Position numbers and translations under genes: made by a program
Part shown: positions 27,192 to 36,677 of the stretch, piece after piece
How positions within the stretch are numbered: position 1 is the first letter of the stretch
Layout of the letters: each line of letters opens with the position of its first letter
The notes under the pieces: model-generated
Database searches by the model: none
Told to the model about the DNA's origin: nothing
What the model saw: only the letters and a program-made list of their open reading frames with translations
NCBI GenBank assembly: GCA_033391075.1
Contig: JAWPMV010000001.1
Coordinates: 3,658,001-3,722,000 of the forward strand
DNA from: Bacteroidia bacterium
GTDB taxonomy: Bacteria; Bacteroidota; Bacteroidia; J057
Direction of reading: 5' to 3'
DNA: 64,000 nucleotides

Positions 27192-28619
27192 ATGAATAGA
27201 CAGAACTACTACTCGATCCTCCTTTTTTGCCTCTTTGCATGCTTTAGTAGTCAGCTAAAAGCTCAATCCTGCGACTTTATCCCGGGTATGAGTCAGCAGG
27301 CCCGTGTTCAATGTGGCCTACTCGAAGTACCTGAAAATCACGACAATAAAGCCGGAAGGAAAATTGAAATTGCCTATGTGGTTCTCAAAGCCAAAAATGA
27401 GCAATCTACTGCACATCCGCTGATTTACTTTTCCGGCGGTCCGGGAGGTGCCTCTATCCATCCCATGATTGCTCAGGGAAGAGCTCAAAGTAGCATCAAC
27501 CAGGATCATGACATCATTATGTTTGATCAAAGAGGGATCGGATATTCCTCAGGACTCCCCAATATGGAAGCTGATTTCTTCAGCCTTATGTCTCAAAATG
27601 CCGATGAGGCGAAGGAACAGAGCCTGATGAATGACTTAATAAAGAAGTACAAAAAGATGTGTGATGACGAAGGCATTGGTTTGGAACACTACAATACCTT
27701 CCAGAATGCCAGAGATGTGGGCGCACTTATGGATCATTTGGGATATGAGAAATACAACATATCCGGAGGATCATATGGTACTCGTCTGGCTCGGGTGGTT
27801 CAGGATATGTTTCCGGAGAAAGTCAATTGTAGCTTGCTCAATTCGCCCAATCCTTTGGGGGATGATTTTCTGATTGATCGCATGGAAAGTTATAGCCTGG
27901 CATTGAGCAGAATATTCGATTACTGTGAAGGAAGTGAAGACTGTAAAAAGAAGTATCCCAATCTCAAAGAAGAATACATTGCAGCTATTAAAAAACTTAA
28001 GCAGAAACCCATCATTGCAAAGGTAAAAGGAGAAGACTTCTATGTAAATGCCCAGGATGCGGTTTACCTACTTCGCCGACTTTTATACGGAAATGCCTCC
28101 CGGGAAAAAGCTCCTGAATTGATCATGGCTTACAAAACCGGAAATACCGCTCCGATTGAGGCGGTTTTGGCAAATGAAATTCTCTTTACCAATTTCTACA
28201 ATTCCTCCATGTGGTTATCGGTTGAACGCTATGAAGCTTTCCACGAAGAAAATACGCCCAAAAAAATCGCTGCGGTTTATAAAAAAATGGAACTTCTTCC
28301 CGCACGACTGGGTATTTTTACTTCTGCTTATACTGCGACTATGAATCACTGGCATCAATCTGTTTTGCCTGTATCTGAAAGAGACTTTAAACAGTCCGCA
28401 GTACCATCCCTTATCATGGTCAATCAATACGATCCGGTGACACCTCCGGAAAATGGCCACATATTCCAGAAACACTTAAGCAATTCCTATCTCTATATCC
28501 TCGATGAAGGAGGGCATGGAGGAGGTAATGAGGATTGTCGGGAAAAGGTCATGCTGGAGTTTATGGAGAATCCGAAAAAGGAACCTAATACCTCCTGTCT
28601 CAATCTTTATAAGGAGTAG
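27192..28619 (+). CDS. Exported alpha/beta hydrolase, tripeptidyl/prolyl aminopeptidase type
   Basis: A 475-residue secreted hydrolase. ATG 27192 gives a signal peptide (MNRQNYYSILLFCLFACFSSQLKAQ); upstream in-frame ATGs would destroy it. The oxyanion region PLIYFSGGPGGAS, the nucleophile Ser in SGGSYGTRLA, the acid in NQYDPVTPPENG and the His of EGGHGGGN match the proline-iminopeptidase/TAP-like family (S33). Such enzymes clip N-terminal residues from short peptides. Six or more cysteines suggest disulfides, as in other exported members. Confidence 0.8.
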   Translation: MNRQNYYSILLFCLFACFSSQLKAQSCDFIPGMSQQARVQCGLLEVPENHDNKAGRKIEIAYVVLKAKNEQSTAHPLIYFSGGPGGASIHPMIAQGRAQSSINQDHDIIMFDQRGIGYSSGLPNMEADFFSLMSQNADEAKEQSLMNDLIKKYKKMCDDEGIGLEHYNTFQNARDVGALMDHLGYEKYNISGGSYGTRLARVVQDMFPEKVNCSLLNSPNPLGDDFLIDRMESYSLALSRIFDYCEGSEDCKKKYPNLKEEYIAAIKKLKQKPIIAKVKGEDFYVNAQDAVYLLRRLLYGNASREKAPELIMAYKTGNTAPIEAVLANEILFTNFYNSSMWLSVERYEAFHEENTPKKIAAVYKKMELLPARLGIFTSAYTATMNHWHQSVLPVSERDFKQSAVPSLIMVNQYDPVTPPENGHIFQKHLSNSYLYILDEGGHGGGNEDCREKVMLEFMENPKKEPNTSCLNLYKE

Positions 28620-28680
28620 GCTTGATTTAGCATTCTTCTGAGAAAGGTTTATCTTGTTTTTCACACACAAGAAAAGCCCT

Positions 28681-29847
28681 ATGCCTTCATTAGAATTCAA
28701 TGATTTTGTAACGGCTATCCTTACTGCCGTAGGAACGCTTGCTTTGTTTTTATTAAAGGAAAGAATAGATCGGAATAAAGAGCGCAAAAGTCAGGAGCAA
28801 GAAAGATTGAGCTATTTCAAAGCTTACACAGATCCTTTACGGGATTATTGTTATTCCTTGCAAAAGCGCTTGTATGATATCTTTAAATACAAAGCCAGAT
28901 TTGTAGATCAGACGGTCCAGCATGATGAATTTCAGAATTACCAGTACATCAGTACCCTATATCGGTTTTGTGCTGTACTGGGATGGATCAGGGCAGTAAA
29001 CAGAGAGTTGGCAGGGGTAGAGCTAGGTAATGCTGAGAATTATAAAAATCTTAAGCAAGCTTTGAAGAAATTTGAGAAGGCACTAACTAATAAAGAAGTT
29101 GATTCGAGTCGCCTGGAGTATTTGGCCATAAAATGGGGATTAGACATCAGTAGTTTACAAGCTGATGCGCAAAAATTAAAATCCTTTTGCAATGAATTGG
29201 ATCAGGCACTTTGGCAGGAATTGATTTTGGTAAATCAGGCTAAAAAGCAAAAGGAAGGAGAAATGATCACCTCTGATTCTTTGCAAAGCCTAAGCAAAAA
29301 GGATCAATTGTCTGTACTGAGGTCTATTGCAAATAAAATCTGCAAAGAAATTGGTCAGGAAGAGGTAGAAATGCAGCTGATCGAAGATACCCGGGAATAT
29401 GCTTCCTTCGTTCTAGCTCGAAAAGAAGCATGGATCTATAGTAACTGGCAACAAGCCATCGGAGATATGATGCTATCTCCCAGTGATGGCAGCAATCCCA
29501 ACAGGCGATTTGAGGTCATGGGTTTCAGGGCTTTCGAAAGTTTGTATTTGAAACATGAAAAAGAAGATCATGAAGACAGCCGGTGGATCAAGCGGGTAGA
29601 TGCGCTCTTCAGAAACTTAAAGGTAAGATCAATTAGTAATTCTCCCACGGACGCCCGCATTCCTGTTTTAAAGGAACTTTGTGAATGTCTCTTAATTCTC
29701 ATTGAAAGTCTGGAAAGACTGGATGGTGAACCGGATAAGAAAACCCGGGACAAACTAGATCAACTTTCTGCAAAAACTCAGGAAGTATTAAACGGAAATC
29801 AAAAGAAACATGAAGAGGAAGTCTCCAAATTAGCACAGGCTGAATAA
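28681..29847 (+). CDS. Single-pass membrane coiled-coil protein, unknown function
   Basis: A 388-residue protein, taken from ATG 28681. It has one predicted helix near the N-terminus (FVTAILTAVGTLALFLL, about 8-24) followed by a strongly charged, mostly alpha-helical cytoplasmic region (KERIDRNKERKSQEQERLSYF and onwards), ending in a Lys/Glu-rich tail. The pattern of a short anchor with a helical body recalls putative bacterial membrane scaffold or phage-defence sensor proteins, but no catalytic motif is visible and I do not recognise a family. Confidence 0.6.
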   Translation: MPSLEFNDFVTAILTAVGTLALFLLKERIDRNKERKSQEQERLSYFKAYTDPLRDYCYSLQKRLYDIFKYKARFVDQTVQHDEFQNYQYISTLYRFCAVLGWIRAVNRELAGVELGNAENYKNLKQALKKFEKALTNKEVDSSRLEYLAIKWGLDISSLQADAQKLKSFCNELDQALWQELILVNQAKKQKEGEMITSDSLQSLSKKDQLSVLRSIANKICKEIGQEEVEMQLIEDTREYASFVLARKEAWIYSNWQQAIGDMMLSPSDGSNPNRRFEVMGFRAFESLYLKHEKEDHEDSRWIKRVDALFRNLKVRSISNSPTDARIPVLKELCECLLILIESLERLDGEPDKKTRDKLDQLSAKTQEVLNGNQKKHEEEVSKLAQAE

Positions 29848-29913
29848 AGGTATTTCAGCTTCCTACAACCTATTCTGGAATTTCTCTGTCTTTCCTTGTA
29901 AATCACACACGCT

Positions 29914-32286
29914 ATGCGCTACTATTATCAAAAATTCAGCAGTTGGATAAAAGAAAAACAAGCGAGAATAAAGCCTGGCAACAGGGCTTTTATGGGCGCT
30001 CAAAAGGGTTTACTGTATTTTTCAATAGCCATATTTTCTATATCTGGTCTTCTAACTACCCTTTCATCCAATGACTGGAGATTTATCCTCTTCCTGATTG
30101 CATTTGCTGCCAGTAGCCTCTTAGGAGGGATTCTCATTTCCAGACTTTCCCGCAAACTTAATCGCCTTCCCAAAAAATTCCATTGGACCCTGATAGCCTC
30201 TATTCCTCTTCTTCTGATAGCAGGTGGATTTTCAGGGAAGCACCTATTTTATATGATGATCATGGCTTCTCTTTTGGGAGCCTCTGTCGCCGTTTTGAGT
30301 TCAAATGTCTTTCGAGAAAAACCCAGGGCTCACAAAATCACAACATTTATAGGCTTAGGTCTCGGAAGTATCATGCTCATTGCAGCCATATTCTATTTTG
30401 CTCCCAGAGGCTTTGAGTTGGATGATCCTTTGCCAGAAGCGAGTAGCCCTAAATGGTCTTATCCGACCTTGGCTGATCCTAGCGAAACCGGTGAGTATAC
30501 AGTCAAGGAATTTTTCTATGGAAGCGGAAAGGACAAACATCGTGATGGATTCGGTGCCGCTGCGGATTATATAAGCCCAACAGTTGATGGAACTGCTTTT
30601 TTGGATGATTGGGATGGTTTTGGAGGATGGTATAGGACTTGGTACTGGGGACATGATTATCGAGAACTCCCCTTAAATGCCCAGGTTTGGTATCCGGAAG
30701 GAGAAGGACCCTTTCCCCTTGTGCTCATCACCCATGGCAACCACGGCATGCAGGATTATTCAGATGTGGGTTATGGATATTTGGGGGAAATGCTGGCAAG
30801 TCGGGGCTATATTTTTGCAACGGTAGATGAGAATTTCCTTAATGGTTCCTGGTCCGATATTTTTGGGGGACTGGAAAAGGAAAATGATGCCCGAGCATGG
30901 ATACTATTGGAACATCTGAAACTTTGGCATCAATGGAATGAAGAGGAAGAACATCCTTTTTTCGGGAAACTGGATACAGAGAATATTGCCCTTATCGGAC
31001 ACTCTCGAGGTGGAGAAGCTATGTCTCATGCAGCAGCCTTCAATCAGCTTTCTACTTATCCGGATGATGGAAGTGTAAAATTTGATTATGGCTTCAACCT
31101 CAAAGCCGTTTGTGCTATCGCCCCGGTAGATGGTCAATATCAACCGGGAAGGACAAGAACCTATTTCAATAATGTCAATTATTTCTCCTTGCATGGCGCA
31201 CAGGATGCTGATGTCACAAGTTTTTCCGGTTCACGGATATATGAAAGAGTAGGATTTACAGACTCACTCTACCACTTCAAATCGGGACTATATATTTATG
31301 GAGCCAATCATGGGCAATTCAATACCTCATGGGGCGACAATGATCGGGGTGGCGTTTCTTTCACCCGTTTACTCAACCTCAAACAATTGATGCCCGCAGC
31401 CGAGCAGGAGCAAATTGCCAAGGTGTATATCAGTGCTTTTCTGGATGCCTCCCTAAAAGGAAAAACAGAATACCTTCCCCTATTTACAGATGCCCGATTG
31501 GGAGCTGATTTCCTCCCCAAAAATGTTTACCTGAATCAGTTTGAGGATACGGAGATGCAGTTTCTGACTAAGTTTGATGAGGACCTGGATTTGAAAAGCA
31601 GTCCTTATCGTCCAAATAGCTTTTCTGCTTCAGCATTGACGGTCTGGAAGGAGGCCAATATTAAGATGAAATACGGAGTAAAAGATACTCGGGCTGTTTA
31701 TTTGGGATGGCATAGAGATGAGGAACCTACAGACACTGCTTTCTTTGATATGGAGGTAGCAGGAGCTGAGATCAAATTGGATTCCAGTAGTCAATTGGTT
31801 TTCAGCATGTCTCATGTAAAAGGATCTACAAATCCTAAATCCAAAGGGAAGTGGATCAATAATGAGGAAGAAAATGAATCTGAAGAGGAAGAAGATGAGG
31901 ATGAGGATGAGGATGAGGATGAGGATGAGGATGAGGATGAGGATGAGGATGAAGATAAGGAGGAGGAGGAAGGGTCTAAAAAGGCAGAAGGAATTGACCT
32001 GAGCATCCAACTTACAGATACACAAGGCAGACATATTTCATTTCCTTTAAGTGATTTCAGCCCCTTGAATAAATTACTTAAAGTCAAAGTAATGAAAGAT
32101 GATTTTATCTTCGGGGATCCTCAATCTGAAAGTATCTTTCAAAGCTATGTTTTTCCCCTGGAATCCTATCTTGAGAAGAACCCGACATTTGAAATCGAAT
32201 CACTACAAAGCATAAGATTTGTATTTAATAAGACGGAAAAAGGATTGCTGATCCTGGATAATATTGGTTTCCGAAGCCCCTGGTAA
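29914..32286 (+). CDS. Membrane-anchored alpha/beta hydrolase with acidic repeat
   Basis: A 790-residue protein. Five predicted transmembrane helices lie at about 32-50, 56-75, 88-106, 110-130 and 143-165. An alpha/beta hydrolase domain follows (about 195-530) with ITHGNHG as oxyanion region, nucleophile Ser364 in GHSRGG and a candidate His in GANHGQF. A C-terminal beta domain is interrupted by a tract of alternating Asp-Glu (about 661-679) coded by a GATGAG hexamer repeat. The hydrolase resembles cutinase/PET-hydrolase-like lipases. The active site would face outside if the fifth helix exits the membrane. Confidence 0.7.
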   Translation: MRYYYQKFSSWIKEKQARIKPGNRAFMGAQKGLLYFSIAIFSISGLLTTLSSNDWRFILFLIAFAASSLLGGILISRLSRKLNRLPKKFHWTLIASIPLLLIAGGFSGKHLFYMMIMASLLGASVAVLSSNVFREKPRAHKITTFIGLGLGSIMLIAAIFYFAPRGFELDDPLPEASSPKWSYPTLADPSETGEYTVKEFFYGSGKDKHRDGFGAAADYISPTVDGTAFLDDWDGFGGWYRTWYWGHDYRELPLNAQVWYPEGEGPFPLVLITHGNHGMQDYSDVGYGYLGEMLASRGYIFATVDENFLNGSWSDIFGGLEKENDARAWILLEHLKLWHQWNEEEEHPFFGKLDTENIALIGHSRGGEAMSHAAAFNQLSTYPDDGSVKFDYGFNLKAVCAIAPVDGQYQPGRTRTYFNNVNYFSLHGAQDADVTSFSGSRIYERVGFTDSLYHFKSGLYIYGANHGQFNTSWGDNDRGGVSFTRLLNLKQLMPAAEQEQIAKVYISAFLDASLKGKTEYLPLFTDARLGADFLPKNVYLNQFEDTEMQFLTKFDEDLDLKSSPYRPNSFSASALTVWKEANIKMKYGVKDTRAVYLGWHRDEEPTDTAFFDMEVAGAEIKLDSSSQLVFSMSHVKGSTNPKSKGKWINNEEENESEEEEDEDEDEDEDEDEDEDEDEDEDKEEEEGSKKAEGIDLSIQLTDTQGRHISFPLSDFSPLNKLLKVKVMKDDFIFGDPQSESIFQSYVFPLESYLEKNPTFEIESLQSIRFVFNKTEKGLLILDNIGFRSPW
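31894..31947 (+). repeat. GATGAG hexanucleotide tandem repeat in coding sequence
   Basis: Nine perfect consecutive GATGAG units (54 bp) encode Asp-Glu repeats inside the hydrolase gene at 29914, with an imperfect unit GATGAA next. Loss or gain of units keeps the frame, so length can vary without inactivating the gene. Confidence 0.95.
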
Positions 32287-32594
32287 AAGAATTTGATGAG
32301 CGTTATAGCAAAAAAAGGTTTAGGGTAATTATTTAAACCTAAAGAAGAAGCTTTTGCAATTTCAGGGCAAGCACGCATCCTTGATATCGAAGATGTGAGT
32401 AGTCCCGCTTATATCCTTAGCGAGGATCAATACCTCCTAAATTTGCCCTGCAGATTTAAAAATATCTTTTCTCATTATTTCCTTTTTACACTTGCTTCAA
32501 ACATCAATACGCTTATCCGGATTTCAGGAAGATTTTGTCAATTCTGCATTTATGTATTTCTCTTCCTAAATTGCGGATATTTTAGAAAAACTAC
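32287..32594. other. Gene-free stretch of 308 bp
   Basis: AT-rich DNA between the hydrolase and the M20 peptidase. A plus-strand open frame runs from 32329 to 32598 without an ATG near its beginning; its first third (AFAISGQARILDIED) is protein-like but the rest is low-complexity hydrophobic, so I do not call a gene. No terminator or exact TAnnTTTG box was found. Confidence 0.5.
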
Positions 32595-34031
32595 ATGAAA
32601 AAATTATTACTACTAATTGGAGGAATATTCCTATTGCTTATTGCTGTCCTCCTATTCAATACCCTGATGGTATCCAGTTCTCAACCTCAATATGATGAGG
32701 TTCAGCCCATGGAAATTTCTAATAATGCCATCCTGAATTTTCAAAAAGCTATTCAATTCCCGACGATATCCTATACAGATCGCAGTCGCATGGATACAGC
32801 GGCATTTGAAAATTTTCTCGAGTATATTAAAGGAGCCTATCCCCTGTTTCATGAAAACTTGGAGCGCGAGCTTTTTAACTATACCCCCCTTTACACCTGG
32901 AAAGGGAGTGATCCCAATGCTCCTGCTTTAGTTATGATGGGACATTATGATGTGGTTCCAGTTGATTCAAATACCATAGATCAATGGGAAGCCGGGCCTT
33001 TTTCTGGTGAAATCAAAGATGGTAGTGTCTATGGAAGAGGAACGATGGATGACAAGATCAATGTAATTGCAGCACTGGAAGCTGTAGAAACCCTATTGGA
33101 AAAAGGCTATCAACCTCGCAATACTATATACCTCTCTTTTGGGCATGATGAAGAAATCGGAGGAGATGAAGGGGCCAAAAAAGTAGCAGAACATCTCAAA
33201 GCAAAGGGAGTTCCGATCAGTTTTGCTATAGACGAAGGAGGTTTTATCGCCAGTGAAGAGATAACTCAAACCAAAGGTCCTATCGCTATGGTTAATACCG
33301 GGGAGAAGGGCTATGTATCTTATCGACTAACGATCCATACAGATGGAGGACATTCTTCTGCTCCTCCAGAGGATAACACCATTGGCTCCCTGGCAAAAGC
33401 TATCACTGCTCTTGAGGCAAATCAGTTTCCTTACAGAATGCTTCCCGTGATGGAAGCGCAATTGGAAAAAATGGCACCAGCTATGGACGGTTTTTTCATG
33501 CGCATGGTGATGGCCAATCCCTGGTTGTTTGGCAGTTTTATGGCTGAATTTGCAAATGCGCATACAACCACCGCTCCCACCATTATCGAAGGAGGGGTGA
33601 AAGACAATGTTATTCCGACCCAGGCTTCTGTTGTGGTAAATTTCAGGATCATGCCGGGCGAAACAGGGGAAATGATTGAAAAACATATCGCTGAGACGGT
33701 AAATGACGAAAGGATTAGCATTGAAAAATATGATATACTCAATGAAGCTTCACCTGTATCCGATCATGAATCAGATAGTTATAAGTTGTTGGAAAGAACC
33801 ATCATTGAGATGTTTCCGGAAGTGACCGTAACTCCCGGCCTTTTAGGTGGGGGAACTGATAGTAAACATTTCATCGGGGTGGCTGATCAGGTATACCGCT
33901 TCTACCCTACCCGCATTAATCCAGAATGTATGAGCTGTTTCCATGGAAACAATGAACACATCAGTGCCAATAATTATAAAGAGACCATCCAATTCAACAT
34001 GCAATTGATCAAAAATTTCTGTGAATTGTAA
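32595..34031 (+). CDS. M20-family carboxypeptidase, PM20D1-like
   Basis: A 478-residue metallopeptidase with an N-terminal membrane anchor or uncleaved signal (residues 3-25). Motifs: GHYDVVP (His117, Asp119), YGRGTMDDK (bridging Asp), GHDEEIGGDEGA (catalytic Glu and metal Glu), and a C-terminal HGNNEHIS with the last metal His. Domain order and length fit PM20D1, which in animals makes and breaks N-acyl amino acids; bacterial members are di-zinc carboxypeptidases or acylases. It is 3 bp upstream of an arylamine N-acetyltransferase gene, suggesting a shared transcript. Confidence 0.8.
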   Translation: MKKLLLLIGGIFLLLIAVLLFNTLMVSSSQPQYDEVQPMEISNNAILNFQKAIQFPTISYTDRSRMDTAAFENFLEYIKGAYPLFHENLERELFNYTPLYTWKGSDPNAPALVMMGHYDVVPVDSNTIDQWEAGPFSGEIKDGSVYGRGTMDDKINVIAALEAVETLLEKGYQPRNTIYLSFGHDEEIGGDEGAKKVAEHLKAKGVPISFAIDEGGFIASEEITQTKGPIAMVNTGEKGYVSYRLTIHTDGGHSSAPPEDNTIGSLAKAITALEANQFPYRMLPVMEAQLEKMAPAMDGFFMRMVMANPWLFGSFMAEFANAHTTTAPTIIEGGVKDNVIPTQASVVVNFRIMPGETGEMIEKHIAETVNDERISIEKYDILNEASPVSDHESDSYKLLERTIIEMFPEVTVTPGLLGGGTDSKHFIGVADQVYRFYPTRINPECMSCFHGNNEHISANNYKETIQFNMQLIKNFCEL

Positions 34032-34034
34032 AGC

Positions 34035-34829
34035 ATGGATGTACAGGCATATCTAAACAGGATCGGGTATCAAGGAAAGCTTGAGCCCGATCTTGCGCTT
34101 TTACGCGAGCTTCAAAGTCATCACATATACAAGATTCCATTTGAGAATCTGGATATCCACTATGGAAGGAAAATACGCCTGGATAAAGACCAGATTTTCC
34201 AAAAGCTCATGGTCGAACATAGAGGGGGATTTTGTTATGAATTAAATGGCTTGTTTTACTTTCTACTAGAAGAATTGGGATACCGCTTAGTCAGGATTTC
34301 AGCACGTGTATATGGATCGAATGGAGAATTGGGACCAGAATATGATCATTTAGCAATCCTTTGTCAGCTAGCAGAAGGTCTCTTTTTGGTAGATGTCGGC
34401 TTTGGTGAATTTTCCCTTTATCCTCTGGCCTTTCAAACAGCAGAAGAAATTGAGGATCCCAGAGGTAGATATCGATTTGAGGTTTATGACGAAACACATT
34501 TTCTTCTTTCCAAAAAAGTAGACGAAATCTGGAAAGCTGAATACCTCTTTAGCCCGGAAGATAGAACTTATCAGGAATTTGAGAAAATGTGTGAGTTTCA
34601 TCAGATCTCTGAACATTCCCCCTTCACCCAAAAAAGAGTATGCAGCCTGGCTATTCCTGATGGCAGAATCAGTTTACTCAATGATAGGCTGAAAATTCGC
34701 AAGGGAGAACAAACGAAGGAAATAGACATTCATGACGAAAAAGAAGTCAAAGTCTATCTGGATGAGTATTTCGGAATTCGCAGCGATTTCTGGTCAGAAG
34801 AATTTTCAAATAATTCCAGACCAAATTAA
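34035..34829 (+). CDS. nat: Arylamine N-acetyltransferase
   Basis: A 264-residue cytoplasmic enzyme with the full NAT triad: Cys67 in RGGFCYELN, His105 in YDHLAI and Asp120 in LVDVGFGE, at nearly the same positions as in characterised bacterial NATs. It moves acetyl groups from acetyl-CoA to arylamines or hydrazines through a Cys thioester. The start follows the M20 peptidase stop by 3 bp. NATs often act in xenobiotic handling or aromatic metabolism; the natural acceptor here is unknown. Confidence 0.9.
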   Translation: MDVQAYLNRIGYQGKLEPDLALLRELQSHHIYKIPFENLDIHYGRKIRLDKDQIFQKLMVEHRGGFCYELNGLFYFLLEELGYRLVRISARVYGSNGELGPEYDHLAILCQLAEGLFLVDVGFGEFSLYPLAFQTAEEIEDPRGRYRFEVYDETHFLLSKKVDEIWKAEYLFSPEDRTYQEFEKMCEFHQISEHSPFTQKRVCSLAIPDGRISLLNDRLKIRKGEQTKEIDIHDEKEVKVYLDEYFGIRSDFWSEEFSNNSRPN

Positions 34830-34873
34830 TCGGCAGTCGTACAATAAAACTTAGTTAAACCAAGAGACTCCCT

Positions 34874-35449
34874 ATGGCAAAATTTACAGATACCCTAACT
34901 GAAGCCCACCAAAAGTTTATCCAAAACCAAAAACTCTTTTTCACAGGAACTGCTGCACTTGAGGCTGATTCCCGTATCAATATTTCTCCCAAGGGCCTGG
35001 ACTCCTTCAAAGTAATCTCAGCAAGCGAGGTAGCCTATATGGACCTGATCGGAAGTGGAAATGAGACTTCTGCTCACACCCTGCAAAACTCCCGGATAAC
35101 CATCATGTTTTGTTCATTTGACAAGCGTCCCAATATCCTGAGAATTTATGGCAAAGGGAGAGCCGTTATTCCTGGCACAAAGGATTGGTCGAAGTATGCT
35201 GCCCATTTTGATCTGGCTAAAAACACCCGACAAATCATCGTAATCGATGTTGAATCAGTCCAAACTTCCTGCGGGTATGGTGTACCCGTTTATGAGTATA
35301 AAGGAGGTCGTGATCAGTTTGACAAATGGACCGAACACAAAGGAGAAGAAGGTATGAAAACCTATATTCTGGAAAAGAATATGAAAAGCATAGACGGATT
35401 GGAAACGGACTGGGCCAAATATGCTGTTGAGAAAAAATTAAATAATTAA
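34874..35449 (+). CDS. Pyridoxamine 5'-phosphate oxidase-family protein
   Basis: A 191-residue cytoplasmic protein of the PNPOx-like split-barrel family: FFTGTAALEADSRINISPKG at about 22-41, then YMDLIGSGNETSAHTLQN and ITIMFCSFDKRPNILRIYGKG. Proteins of this group bind FMN or F420 and reduce small organic substrates or haem; PNP oxidation itself is unlikely because the short form lacks the PNPOx dimerisation region. It is probably a stand-alone gene. Confidence 0.8.
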   Translation: MAKFTDTLTEAHQKFIQNQKLFFTGTAALEADSRINISPKGLDSFKVISASEVAYMDLIGSGNETSAHTLQNSRITIMFCSFDKRPNILRIYGKGRAVIPGTKDWSKYAAHFDLAKNTRQIIVIDVESVQTSCGYGVPVYEYKGGRDQFDKWTEHKGEEGMKTYILEKNMKSIDGLETDWAKYAVEKKLNN

Positions 35450-35546
35450 TTGACAAATCGTTTCTGGTTCAGATGATTCCAGCAGACAGTGTATGAAATA
35501 TTTTATATATTGAATGTTGACTTAATATACTGTCTGGGAAACGCAC

Positions 35547-36677
35547 ATGAACGCCGAAGAAAAAATTCTCGCAACATTTCTTGATTTTTGGAATACCTGG
35601 GCTGCAAGAGCCAAAAAACGTGAGACTATTGAAGAACTTATCCCTTTCTTTTGTCCGGAGGTAAGTGCCATTGGTACCGGATTCCATGAAGTCGGGAAAG
35701 ATCACAGCATGGTTATCAAGAATTTTGAAGATGACCTCAATGACTGGCAACACCCCATAGATCTGGAATTCTTTTTTACCAGGGTAAAAGTCTTGTCAGA
35801 CACATCCGGGCTGGTTGAAGCCGAGGCCAATGTGTATTTGCGAATGCAAAATTCCCCTGACCTTCATTTCCATTTGAGGTTTACGACTATCTTTATTCTT
35901 AGTGAAGGTCAATGGAAATTGACCCATAATCATGTTTCAATTCCAGCCCAGGAACAAGATGTCGGTGAAGCTTATCCAATTGATGCCTTAAGAGCAAAAA
36001 ACAATCGCCTGAAACAGCTGGTAGAAGAACAGACAGCTGAGCTTAAAAAAGCCAAAGAAAGATCTGAAGAACTCTTATATAATATCCTTCCTTCGGTTGT
36101 GGCTCAGGAACTCATGGAAACGGGAAAAACCGTTCCTTCAAGATTTGAAGAGGTGAGTATACTTTTTACCGATTTTAAGGAATTCACGAATATAGTTGCT
36201 ACTATCCCGGCTCGAAAACTGGTAGAAGAATTGAATGAGATTTTTCATGAATTCGATGACATCATGGAAGAAGTCGGGGTCGAGAAAATCCAGACCATTG
36301 GAGATGGATATTTAGCAGCCTGTGGTCTTCCTAAAGAAGATCCGGATCATGCCTTGAAGTGTGTCATTGCGGCCCAGAAGATTTTGCTGTATCTGGATAA
36401 AAGGAATAAAAACAGTGCCATCAAATGGAAGGTCAGGATCGGTATTCATTCGGGTCCTATAACCGCCGGAGTGGTAGGAAAGAATAAAATCACCTATGAC
36501 CTCTTTGGTGACACAGTCAATACAGCCAGTCGAATTGAGACAGCCGGGGAAGAAGGTCGAATCAATATCTCTGCTTATACCTATTATCTCATCAAGGACA
36601 AATTGCCTTGTGAGTATAGAGGCAAAATTAAAGCTAAGGGTAAAGGAGAACTGGACATGTATTTTGTCAGTAAGTAA
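35547..36677 (+). CDS. Class III adenylate cyclase with N-terminal SnoaL-like domain
   Basis: A 376-residue cytoplasmic protein. Residues about 1-140 form an NTF2/SnoaL-like fold (SnoaL_3 type: EEKILATFLDFWNTWA, WKLTHNHVSIP). A helical linker (150-185) leads to a class III nucleotidyl cyclase domain. Metal-binding Asp209 (LFTDF) and Asp253 (IGDGY), purine-selecting Lys247 and Asp322 (adenine type), and transition-state Asn325 and Arg329 are all present, so an active adenylate cyclase is expected. The N-terminal domain may sense a small ligand. No phosphodiesterase or CRP gene is nearby. Confidence 0.85.
   Translation: MNAEEKILATFLDFWNTWAARAKKRETIEELIPFFCPEVSAIGTGFHEVGKDHSMVIKNFEDDLNDWQHPIDLEFFFTRVKVLSDTSGLVEAEANVYLRMQNSPDLHFHLRFTTIFILSEGQWKLTHNHVSIPAQEQDVGEAYPIDALRAKNNRLKQLVEEQTAELKKAKERSEELLYNILPSVVAQELMETGKTVPSRFEEVSILFTDFKEFTNIVATIPARKLVEELNEIFHEFDDIMEEVGVEKIQTIGDGYLAACGLPKEDPDHALKCVIAAQKILLYLDKRNKNSAIKWKVRIGIHSGPITAGVVGKNKITYDLFGDTVNTASRIETAGEEGRINISAYTYYLIKDKLPCEYRGKIKAKGKGELDMYFVSK

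Noticed and set aside
31812-32087. Serine-rich minus-strand open frame
   Set aside because: It is the antisense shadow of the GATGAG repeat in the hydrolase gene.
32329-32598. Open frame in the gap before the M20 peptidase
   Set aside because: No ATG near its beginning, low-complexity hydrophobic second half, and it overlaps the start of the next gene.
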